Assembly (NCBI GenBank): GCA_963800235.1
Contig: CAWDAD010000001.1
Coordinates: 1,674,001-1,738,000 of the forward strand
Direction: 5' to 3'
Source of the DNA: CAVVNP01 sp963800235
GTDB taxonomy: Bacteria > Actinomycetota > Acidimicrobiia > Acidimicrobiales > Iamiaceae
Length of the DNA stretch: 64,000 bases
Shown: piece after piece, positions 29,634 through 37,389 of the stretch
Layout of the letters: each line of letters starts with the position of its first letter
Numbering within the stretch: the stretch's first letter is position 1
Program-made: the position numbers and the translations under genes
Notes under the pieces: generated by a model
Database searches by the model: none
What the model saw: only the letters and a program-made list of their open reading frames with translations
Told to the model about the DNA's origin: nothing

Positions 29634-29662
29634 ACGTTACCGCTCCCCCGCGCCGGCGGCAA
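29634..29662 (-). promoter_or_regulatory. Promoter of tRNA-fMet
   Basis: On the minus strand TTGCCG (29657-29662) and TAACGT (29634-29639) are 17 bp apart, 12 bp before the tRNA 5' end. Confidence 0.6.
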
Positions 29663-29680
29663 CCGAGCACGGCGCGATCG

Positions 29681-32600
29681 CTAGCCGCTGGGCTTGATGG
29701 CGGCGACACCGGTGACCGGCGCGGTCGTGGGGGCGGCGGCGGGCGCGGTGGTGCTCGGGGCGGTGGTCGACGGGGTGAAGCCCGGCAGCGTCGGCGGGGC
29801 GGTCGTGCTCGGCGTGGTGGTACCGGCGCCACCCGTGCCCGACGTGCCACTGGTGCCCGTCCCGATGCCACCGCGGAGCTGCTCGAGCTGCTGGACCAGC
29901 TGCTTGGCCTGGTTCACGGCGTTCTGGTAGCCGCCGAGGTCGCCCTTGGCCAGGGCGGCGTCGGCGTCGGCGAAGGCGGTGTTCAGGTCGGCCAGCAGCT
30001 TGTCCTCGCCGGGCGTGGCGGTGCCCGGCGGGTTGGTGGCCTGGCCCGGGTTGGTGCCGTTGCCGGGGCTGGTCGCCTCCTGCGTGCCGGGCGAGGACCC
30101 GAACAGCTTGGTCAGCGAGTCGGCCAGGGTCGAGCTCACCGCCACCCGGAACCCCGCCTTGGCGTCCTGGTAGCCGACGATCACGTTCTTCAGCAGGGGC
30201 ACCTGGTTGGCGCCCTCGTTCTGCACGTACAGCGGCCGCACGTACAGGATGCTCTGGTCGATCGGCACCATGATCAGGTTGCCGAGCAGCACCTGCGAGC
30301 CGTTCTGGTTCTGCAGGGTCTGGATCTGCGACACGTTGGGGTCGGCGTTGAACTTGCTGGCCGCGATCTCCGGGCCGGGGGGCGCGGCGTCGTTGGGCAC
30401 GTCGAAGGTCGTCAGCTCGCCGTAGTGGGCGGGGTCGCTCTTCACCGCCATGAAGGCGCGCAGGGTCTTGGTGACCGACGAGTCGCCCCGGGGCACGAAC
30501 GGTCGCAGCAGCACGAAGGACTCGGCGTCCTCGTTGGGCAGCCGCACCAGCTGGTAGTAGGGGGGGATCTTCTTCTGGTTGCGGTCCGACGCGGCCGCGG
30601 CGTTGGGGGCGGTGGTGGTCGTCACCCCGCCGCCGTCACCCCCGCCGGCGGTGTCGGTGGCGGTGGTCGAGCGGACCGAGACCCCCGGGTCGGCGGCCAC
30701 GTTCCAGGAGTCCTGCTGGCTGTAGAAGTCCTGCGGCGAGTCGATGTGGTACCGGCCCCACATGGTGGTCTGCACCGTGAAGAGGTCCTCGGGGTACCGG
30801 AAGTGGGCCTTGATCTCGGCGGGGGCCTTGGCGTCGGAGGTGAACAGCTTCGGGAAGATCTTCTGGTACGACCGGATCAGCGGGTCGTTGTGGTCGATCA
30901 CGTAGAGCTTGATGGTGCCGTCGTAGGCGTCGACCACGCCCTTCACCGAGTTGCGGGCGTAGTTGAACGACTTGTCCTTCAGGTCGCTCGTCGGGTCGAC
31001 GTCGTCGGTCACCGCCCGCTGGGCGTTCGGCAGCCGGTTGGTGGTGGTGTAGGCGTCGACGATCCACTGCAGGTGGCCGTTCGGGCCGACCACCAGGTAC
31101 GGGTCGTGGTCGAAGGACAGGAACGGGGCCACCTGCCGCAGGCGCTCCCGCACGTTGCGCTCCATCAGCAGCTTGGACTGGCCGGTGATGTTGCCGGAGA
31201 TGAGCGGGTTGGGGTCGCCGAAGCGCAGCGCGAACGCCGAGCGCTTCAGGAACCCGCTGAGCCCGTCGCCGAGCTTCACCCCGTCCTTGCCGGTGTAGTT
31301 GCGGCGCTTGGTCCCCGAGTTGTCCTGGTAGTCGATCTCCTGCTGGTTGCTGTCGACCACCACGTAGTCGGTCTGCTGCTGGCCGATGTAGATGCGGGGC
31401 TGGGTCACGGCGGGGGCCCCCGGAGCGGTCTCCACCGGGATGTTGCTCTCGATCAGCCTCGGCCCGCCCTCGGTGGTGGTGGCGTTGGCCGGCGACATCA
31501 CCAGGCCGTAGCCGTGGGTGTAGAGGAGGTGCTGTGACTCCCACGAGCTGGGCGCGCCCGACGAGTTCAGCTCGCGACCGGCCACCATCACCTGGGTCTG
31601 GGTGCCGCCGAGGAGGTACCGGTCGACGTCGACGTCGTTGATGCCGTAGTACGCCTTGAGCGCCTGGGTCTGCTGGTAGTTCGCCCCCAGCAGCTGCTTG
31701 GCCGGGTCCCACAGCCGGATGTTGCTCACCGTCTGGGAGTTGTCGTCCAGGGTCGTGGCGTCGAGCGACGTGCTCGCCTGGAACGCCTGGGTCTTCACCC
31801 CGCCCAGGTTCAGCCCGTACCGGGTCGCGGCGATGTTGTTGCGGATGTAGGGCGCCTCCTTGGCCGACTCGGACGGCTCGACCCGGAAGCGCTGCACGAA
31901 GGTGGGCACCAGCTCGCCGGCGAGGATCGCCACGAACGCCCACAGCCCGACCGCCAGCACCGGCAGCACCCAGCCCCGCCGCCAGATGTTGACGATGAAC
32001 AGCCCGAAGGCGAAGAACGAGATGATGATCAGCAGGTAGATGACCTTCAGCTGCACGTTGGCGTCGGTGTAGGTGGCGCCGTCGACCGTGCCCCGGGTCG
32101 AGAAGGTCAGCTCGTAGCGGCTCAGCCAGTACTGGGCGGCCTTGACCAGCGCCAGCACGCCGAGCAGCACCGACAGGTGGGCCTTGACCTGGGGCGTCAC
32201 CCGCTGGATCGCCCCCTGGGTGCGGATGCCGCCGTTCAGGTAGTGGGCGGCGACCGACAGCAGCACCACGATCAGCACCGACGTGAACAGCCACCCGACC
32301 ACGAAGTTCAGGAACGGGAGCTGGAAGACGTAGAAGCCGAAGTCGGTGTGGAAGGTGGCGTCCTTCTGGCCGAAGTCGACCCGGTGGGTGAAGAGCAGCC
32401 AGTCGGACCACTTGGAGGAGACGCCGGCCGAGGCGATCAGGGCGAACAGCAGGGAGACGCCGGCGCGCACCAGGCGGGCGTGGCGGCCGACCAGGTTGCG
32501 GTACCGCTGCACCACCTCCTCCTGCGGGCCCGACGGCGGGAACTGCGGGGCCAGCCGGTCGGCGATGAGCAGGTTCACCCAGGCCATGGCGAAGAAGGCC

Positions 32601-32836
32601 AGGAAGAAGATGACGGTGAGCGCCGACTTGGCGCCGAGCAGGGTCCGCCACACCGAGGTGAGCCCCACCGAGTCGAACCACAGGTAGTCGGTGTAGAAGC
32701 CGGCCACCGTCCGCAGCGAGGTGATCAGCACGAACAGGACGACGGCGGCGACGATCAGCACCACCCGACCCCGGCCGAAGCGCCCCTGACGTCGGCCGCG
32801 ACGCGGTCGACGAGGGAGGTCTTCCTGCGGCCGCAT
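29681..32836 (-). CDS. UPF0182 family large membrane protein
   Basis: 1051 residues. About seven membrane helices lie in the first ~330 residues (VVLIVAAVVLFVLITSLRTVAGFYTDYLWF is in the first), followed by a large extracytoplasmic domain and a Pro/Thr/Gly-rich C-terminal tail. Sequence and architecture match the UPF0182/COG1615 family found across Actinobacteria and Cyanobacteria. I start at the ATG at 32836, just before an Arg-rich cytoplasmic segment. Function unknown; an envelope role is likely. Confidence 0.88.
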   Translation of the reverse strand: MRPQEDLPRRPRRGRRQGRFGRGRVVLIVAAVVLFVLITSLRTVAGFYTDYLWFDSVGLTSVWRTLLGAKSALTVIFFLAFFAMAWVNLLIADRLAPQFPPSGPQEEVVQRYRNLVGRHARLVRAGVSLLFALIASAGVSSKWSDWLLFTHRVDFGQKDATFHTDFGFYVFQLPFLNFVVGWLFTSVLIVVLLSVAAHYLNGGIRTQGAIQRVTPQVKAHLSVLLGVLALVKAAQYWLSRYELTFSTRGTVDGATYTDANVQLKVIYLLIIISFFAFGLFIVNIWRRGWVLPVLAVGLWAFVAILAGELVPTFVQRFRVEPSESAKEAPYIRNNIAATRYGLNLGGVKTQAFQASTSLDATTLDDNSQTVSNIRLWDPAKQLLGANYQQTQALKAYYGINDVDVDRYLLGGTQTQVMVAGRELNSSGAPSSWESQHLLYTHGYGLVMSPANATTTEGGPRLIESNIPVETAPGAPAVTQPRIYIGQQQTDYVVVDSNQQEIDYQDNSGTKRRNYTGKDGVKLGDGLSGFLKRSAFALRFGDPNPLISGNITGQSKLLMERNVRERLRQVAPFLSFDHDPYLVVGPNGHLQWIVDAYTTTNRLPNAQRAVTDDVDPTSDLKDKSFNYARNSVKGVVDAYDGTIKLYVIDHNDPLIRSYQKIFPKLFTSDAKAPAEIKAHFRYPEDLFTVQTTMWGRYHIDSPQDFYSQQDSWNVAADPGVSVRSTTATDTAGGGDGGGVTTTTAPNAAAASDRNQKKIPPYYQLVRLPNEDAESFVLLRPFVPRGDSSVTKTLRAFMAVKSDPAHYGELTTFDVPNDAAPPGPEIAASKFNADPNVSQIQTLQNQNGSQVLLGNLIMVPIDQSILYVRPLYVQNEGANQVPLLKNVIVGYQDAKAGFRVAVSSTLADSLTKLFGSSPGTQEATSPGNGTNPGQATNPPGTATPGEDKLLADLNTAFADADAALAKGDLGGYQNAVNQAKQLVQQLEQLRGGIGTGTSGTSGTGGAGTTTPSTTAPPTLPGFTPSTTAPSTTAPAAAPTTAPVTGVAAIKPSG

Positions 32837-32943
32837 CGGCGCGAACCCTACCGGAGCCCCCCTCCGCCGCAGCACGCGGCGAGCAGGTCAGCGACGACCG
32901 TCTCGCACCGACGGCTCGCCCGGTTCCGGAGCTCGGGTCGGGG

Positions 32944-35900
32944 TCAGACGGGGACGAGCAGGCAGCGGCAGCCCGGGTGGGCCAGCGGCTGCTGGTGGCC
33001 GGTGGGGAACGGCTCCCCCTTCGGCTGGGGTCCGGCCAGCGAGTTGTCCTCGCAGTCCGGGCAGGCGGCCGGCTCGGCGACCTCGGCCAGCCACACCAGC
33101 GACGCACCCGAGGGGGCGGCGGCGTAGACGCCCCGGGCGAAGGCGGCCAGCACGTAGTTGCGGGCGGCGTCGGCCAACCGCTGGGCCTTCCACTCGCGGT
33201 AGCAGGCCCGCAGGCGATCGCTCAGCTCGAACTCGTCGCCCTCGGCCTCGATGAAGCACCGCTCGATGCGCTCCCGCAACGGGCCCACCAGGTCGGCGGC
33301 CAGGGTGTCGGCCAGGTCGTTCACCCGGGGCCGCTTGGCCGACCCCGACGGCGCCTTCGCCCCCGCCTCGGCCGCCAGCTCGGCGTAGAAGGCCCAGCCG
33401 GCCTCGGCCGCGGCCGCCAGGTCGTCGACCGACGGGTCCGCGTACTGGCTGCGGTGCGCCCCCAGCTCGGGGGCCACCTCGGCGAAGGTGGCGTCGCCGG
33501 CCCGGCGAGCGGCGTCGAGCACGGTGTTCTGCTCGTCGGACAGCGCCCGCTTGAGCTTGCGGCCCAGCTTGCGCTCGATCCCGTCGATGCGGTGGTCGCG
33601 TCGCTCGAACAGGGAGGCGGCGCGCCCCGGATCGGCGGTGGCCACCGAGCCGTGGGACTCGGCCGCCTCGGCGCCGGGCTCGGGTCCGGCCCCGGCCCCG
33701 GCCGGCGAGCCGGTGCCCGTGGGGCTGAGGCCGAACGGGCCGCGGACCCAGCCGGCCGCCTCGTCGTCCGTCGCGTCGTCGCCGGCCGCGTCCGTGCCGG
33801 TCGGGTCGGTACCGGTCGGGTCGGCGCCGGCCGCGTCCGTGCCGGTCGGGTCGTCGCCGGTCGGGTCGGTGCCCGCGGCGTCGGTGCCGGTCGGGTCGGC
33901 GTCGGCTGTGGCCCCGCCCGCCGCGTCGGTGCCGGTCGCCGGCTCGGCGGTCTCGTCCGGCGGGGCCGCCCCGTTGGCCGGGGCCGGTCCGGCCTCGCTG
34001 GTCGCGGCCTCTGCGGTCGCGGCCTCGGCGGTCGCGGCCTCGGTGGTGGCGCCCTCGGTGGTGGCGCCCTCGGCGGCGGGCTCGCTCGACGGGTCGGCGT
34101 CGCCCGGTGCGGAGGCCTCCGGCTCGCCGGTGGCCGGGGCCAGGTCGCCGTTGGCGGCCTCGGGCTCGGCCTTGTCGTCGGCCCTCCCGGCCCGGATGCG
34201 GGCGAAGAGGGCGTCGACGTCGGCCTCGCTGGCCCCGCCGGGCTCGTCGGCGGTCGCCGTGGTCGTGGCGGCCGGCGCGTCCTCGGCGGCCGGGGACGGG
34301 ATCGGCGGGGCCGGCACCGCGGGCCCGGGCGGCGCGACCTCGTCGGTGGCGCCGTCGCCCGCCGCCGTCGTGGGGCTCCGCCCGGGCTCGTCGCCCGCGG
34401 CCTCGCTGCGCTCGTCGGCGACCCCGTGGTCCAGCTCGGCAGCGGTGGGCGCGTCGACGTGCAGGCCGGCCGACGGAGCGGGCGGCGGCGCCTCGGCGGC
34501 CGGCCCGGCGTCAGCGCTGGCGGCTGCCGCCTCGGCCGACTCGGCGTGCTTGCGGAAGAGCCCGCGCCGGCGCCCGGGCTTGGACGGCCGGGTCTCGGAC
34601 GTCGCCCCGGCCGGCGACGCGCCGGCCACCGGGTCACCGGCCACCGGATCACCGGCGTCTGGGCGGGCGGTCTCGACGTCGCCCGGCGCGCCGTCGGTGC
34701 CAGGCGGGGCGGGCATCGCCCCGCCCGCCAGCACCACGGTGCCGTCGCCGCCCTCGCCGGGCCTCGCGGCCGGCGTGGCTGCGGCCGGCTCGTCGCCCGT
34801 GCTCGCCGCGACCGGGTCGCCGGCCGCGCCCTCGCCGGTCGCGCCGTCCTCGCCGGTCGCACCGTCCTCGCCGGTCGCACCGTCCTCGCCGGTCGCACCG
34901 TCCTCGGCGACCTCGCCGTCGTCACCCGGCCCGTCGTCAGCCTCGTCTGCCGGCGGCCCGGCCGCCTCGGCGCCGCTGGCAGGGACCTCGGCCTCCCGGG
35001 CGGCGATCTCGTCCTCGGCGGCCGCCGCCCGCCGGGCCACCGCCTCGGCCGCCTCCCGGGCCTCGGGCAGCGCCCGGTCGAGCTCGACGGTGGCGTCGTC
35101 GGCCAGCTGGCGCACGGTGGAGTAGGCCTCGAGCAGCCGCTCGCGAGCCGCCCGCACCTGCTCGAGCTGGGCCTGGGAAGCCCGGCGCCGGCGGGCGATC
35201 TCGCGGTTCACCTCGTCGCGCTGGGCCCGGGCGTCGGCCAGCAGCGACTCGCCCCGGGCGCGGGCCCGGTCGACCTCGGCGGCGGCGTCCTCGACGGCCT
35301 GGGCCCGGATGGCCTCGGCCTCGCCGCGGATCTCGGCGGCGGCCGCCTCGGCCTCGGTCGTCCTCTCCTCGAGCACCGACCCGGCTTCGGATCGCATCCG
35401 CTCGGCATCGGCCTCGGCCTCGTCCCGCACGGCGCGGGCAGCGGCGTCGGCGTCCTCGCGCACCCCGGCGGCGTAGGTGTCGGCCTCCTCGCGGGTCTGG
35501 CGGGCGTCGGCATCGGCCTTCTCGCGCACCCCGGCGGCGTAGGTGTCGGCCTCCTCGCGGGTCTGGCGGGCGTCGGCATCGGCCTTCTGGCGGACGCCGA
35601 CGGCGTAGGTGTCGGCCTCGGACCGGGTGGCGCTGGCCTCGTCGTCGGCCCGCTTGCGGACGTCGGTCGCATAGGCATCGGCCTCGGAGCGCTTGGCGTC
35701 CCGGTCGGCGTCGGCCTGCTGGCGCGTCTCGAGGGCGTACTCGTCGGCGGAGGTCCGGGTGGCCTCGGCGTCCTCGTCGGCCCGCCTGCGGACGTCGGTG
35801 GCGTAGGCGTCGGCGGCGGTGCGGGCCGACTCGGCTTCGGCGTCGGCCTGGCTGCGCACCTCCTCGGCGTAGGCGTCGGCCTCGGACCGCTGGGCCTGGG

Positions 35901-36315
35901 CGGCCTCGTCGGCCTGCTCCCGGGTGGCGGCGGCGTAGTCGTCGGCCGCGGTCCGGGTCTCGGCCGCCTCCCGGTTGGCGTCGGAGAGCGCCGAGGTGGC
36001 GTGCTCGTCGGCCTTGGAGCGGATCTGCTCGGCCGAGGACAGCGCCGTCTCGAGCACCCGGGCGGTCTCCTCGCCCAGCATGTGGGTGAGCTGGGTCGGG
36101 TCGAGCTCGGCGGTGGGCACCGCCCGCTGCTCGGCCACCGAGAGCCGCAGCAGCAGGGCGTCCTGCTCGGTCTTCAGGTCGCGCAGCGCGGCGGAGATGG
36201 CCGTCAGGTACTCCCTGACCTCGGCCTGGTCGAACCCCCGGAACGCGGTGTTGAAGGACCTGGTGGCGACGCTGTCGGCGTCGACCTGTCGTTCGCTGGG
36301 CGGATCGGACGGCAT
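32944..36315 (-). CDS. DivIVA-like coiled-coil protein with Mu F-like C-terminal domain
   Basis: 1123 residues. Residues ~15-55 (FNTAFRGFDQAEVREYLTAI) resemble the membrane-curvature-sensing N-terminus of DivIVA/Wag31. From ~118 to ~315 a long coiled coil is built of 22-residue repeats, continuing with helical sequence to ~435. Residues ~440-890 are Ala/Pro/Thr/Asp-rich with short tandem repeats and should be disordered. The last ~220 residues are a folded domain ending in PDCEDNSLAG, then HPGCRCLLVPV, the Cys/His pattern seen in phage Mu F/SPP1 gp7-type head proteins. Probably a pole or septum scaffold; the C-terminal role is unknown. Confidence 0.75.
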   Translation of the reverse strand: MPSDPPSERQVDADSVATRSFNTAFRGFDQAEVREYLTAISAALRDLKTEQDALLLRLSVAEQRAVPTAELDPTQLTHMLGEETARVLETALSSAEQIRSKADEHATSALSDANREAAETRTAADDYAAATREQADEAAQAQRSEADAYAEEVRSQADAEAESARTAADAYATDVRRRADEDAEATRTSADEYALETRQQADADRDAKRSEADAYATDVRKRADDEASATRSEADTYAVGVRQKADADARQTREEADTYAAGVREKADADARQTREEADTYAAGVREDADAAARAVRDEAEADAERMRSEAGSVLEERTTEAEAAAAEIRGEAEAIRAQAVEDAAAEVDRARARGESLLADARAQRDEVNREIARRRRASQAQLEQVRAARERLLEAYSTVRQLADDATVELDRALPEAREAAEAVARRAAAAEDEIAAREAEVPASGAEAAGPPADEADDGPGDDGEVAEDGATGEDGATGEDGATGEDGATGEGAAGDPVAASTGDEPAAATPAARPGEGGDGTVVLAGGAMPAPPGTDGAPGDVETARPDAGDPVAGDPVAGASPAGATSETRPSKPGRRRGLFRKHAESAEAAAASADAGPAAEAPPPAPSAGLHVDAPTAAELDHGVADERSEAAGDEPGRSPTTAAGDGATDEVAPPGPAVPAPPIPSPAAEDAPAATTTATADEPGGASEADVDALFARIRAGRADDKAEPEAANGDLAPATGEPEASAPGDADPSSEPAAEGATTEGATTEAATAEAATAEAATSEAGPAPANGAAPPDETAEPATGTDAAGGATADADPTGTDAAGTDPTGDDPTGTDAAGADPTGTDPTGTDAAGDDATDDEAAGWVRGPFGLSPTGTGSPAGAGAGPEPGAEAAESHGSVATADPGRAASLFERRDHRIDGIERKLGRKLKRALSDEQNTVLDAARRAGDATFAEVAPELGAHRSQYADPSVDDLAAAAEAGWAFYAELAAEAGAKAPSGSAKRPRVNDLADTLAADLVGPLRERIERCFIEAEGDEFELSDRLRACYREWKAQRLADAARNYVLAAFARGVYAAAPSGASLVWLAEVAEPAACPDCEDNSLAGPQPKGEPFPTGHQQPLAHPGCRCLLVPV
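33777..34912. repeat. Low-complexity tandem repeats in the disordered region
   Basis: Two arrays in the DivIVA-like gene: 33777-33905 codes for units such as DPTGTDAAG, and about 34832-34905 holds four 18-bp copies coding for GEDGAT. Both are in frame and likely to vary in copy number. Confidence 0.75.
35380..35960. repeat. 66-bp coiled-coil repeat array
   Basis: About nine in-frame 66-bp units (22 residues, two hendecads) of the form EADTYAAGVREKADADARQT. Copies at 35455-35520 and 35521-35586 are identical base for base, indicating a recent duplication; the others are diverged. Confidence 0.85.
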
Positions 36316-36360
36316 CGATCCGATGCTACGAGCGCCGGGGGCGACGGCCGCGGACCGTGG

Positions 36361-37389
36361 TCAGCCCGGCGGCGAGACCGCCTCGGCTCCGTTCGGGGCG
36401 GTCGTGACCGGCGCCGGCGCCGGGTACGACAGCGGGGTGCCGTTGATCGGCTGGCTCACCGCGGCGAGCAGCTCGGGCGCCCCGACGCCCTGGTCCATGG
36501 CCACCAGGCCCCACGAGGCGCCGGCGTCGCGGAAGGCGAAGACCTCCTCCCAGCGCCGGCCGTAGGTGCCCCTCGTGCCGAGGCCGCTGATGGCCGCCCC
36601 CACCATGGTCTCGACGCCGTCACGGGTCGGGCTGATGTCGCGGACCAGGTCGGCGGCGGGCGGCTGGCCCGGGAGGGCGTCGTGGATCTGCTGGGGGGTC
36701 CAGCCGCCGCCGCCGATGCGGGCCCACCCCGACAGCACGGGGACGAGCTGGTCGTCGATGGCGATGGCCGGCCCGAGCAGCAGCCGGTCCCACGGGTCGG
36801 CCGGGTCGATCTGCATCGGCCGGGCCACCCGGTCGATCCGTCCCGGCGCCGGCACCTCGACGGATCGATAGGCGGAGACCGGCGTCGACGACCCGGCCGA
36901 GTCGACCAGCGCCGACCCCCGGTACACCGCCACCGTCAGCGCGTAGGACTGCGACAACCGGGCGGCGGCACCGCCGGGGCTCGGGCCGATCTCGACCCGC
37001 GACGAGCCGGCGGTCACCACCACGGGCTCGTTCCGACCGCCGGTGGTGGTCACGAGCAGGTCACCGGCCGACAGCCCGGGGGCGGCGCCCATCACCAGGC
37101 GCGGCGATCGTCGGCCCGACCGGGCCCGCAGGTGGTAGGTGACCCCGCCAGGTGCCTGCAGGTCGGCCGACCCCGACAGCAGGGTGAAGGTGTCGCCCGA
37201 GCGCAGCAGACCGGTGCTCGACAGCCCACCGCCACCCCCGGACGCCCGCTCGACCCGAGCCCGGCCGTGGACGGCGACCTCGGCCTCGCCGGCGCCGGGC
37301 TGGTCGCTGCGCCGAGCTGCCACCACCGCCACGACGGCCAGCACCGCCACCACCAGGGCGGCGACGGAGACGACGCGGACCGGTTTCAC
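36361..37389 (-). CDS. Membrane-anchored protein with a FecR-like domain
   Basis: 342 residues. An N-terminal membrane helix (VVSVAALVVAVLAVVAVVAA) is followed by RARVERASG, then LLRSGDTFTLLSGSADLQAP, similar to FecR-type beta-solenoid domains, and a C-terminal domain without recognised family. GTG start at 37389, overlapping the stop of the histidine kinase (GTGA), so the two are translated together and may form one signalling unit at the membrane (inference). Confidence 0.6.
   Translation of the reverse strand: MKPVRVVSVAALVVAVLAVVAVVAARRSDQPGAGEAEVAVHGRARVERASGGGGGLSSTGLLRSGDTFTLLSGSADLQAPGGVTYHLRARSGRRSPRLVMGAAPGLSAGDLLVTTTGGRNEPVVVTAGSSRVEIGPSPGGAAARLSQSYALTVAVYRGSALVDSAGSSTPVSAYRSVEVPAPGRIDRVARPMQIDPADPWDRLLLGPAIAIDDQLVPVLSGWARIGGGGWTPQQIHDALPGQPPAADLVRDISPTRDGVETMVGAAISGLGTRGTYGRRWEEVFAFRDAGASWGLVAMDQGVGAPELLAAVSQPINGTPLSYPAPAPVTTAPNGAEAVSPPG

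Noticed and set aside
32944..33600. Possible prophage because of the head-protein-like C-terminal domain
   Set aside because: No terminase, portal, capsid or tail genes occur nearby; the domain is part of a long DivIVA-like protein.
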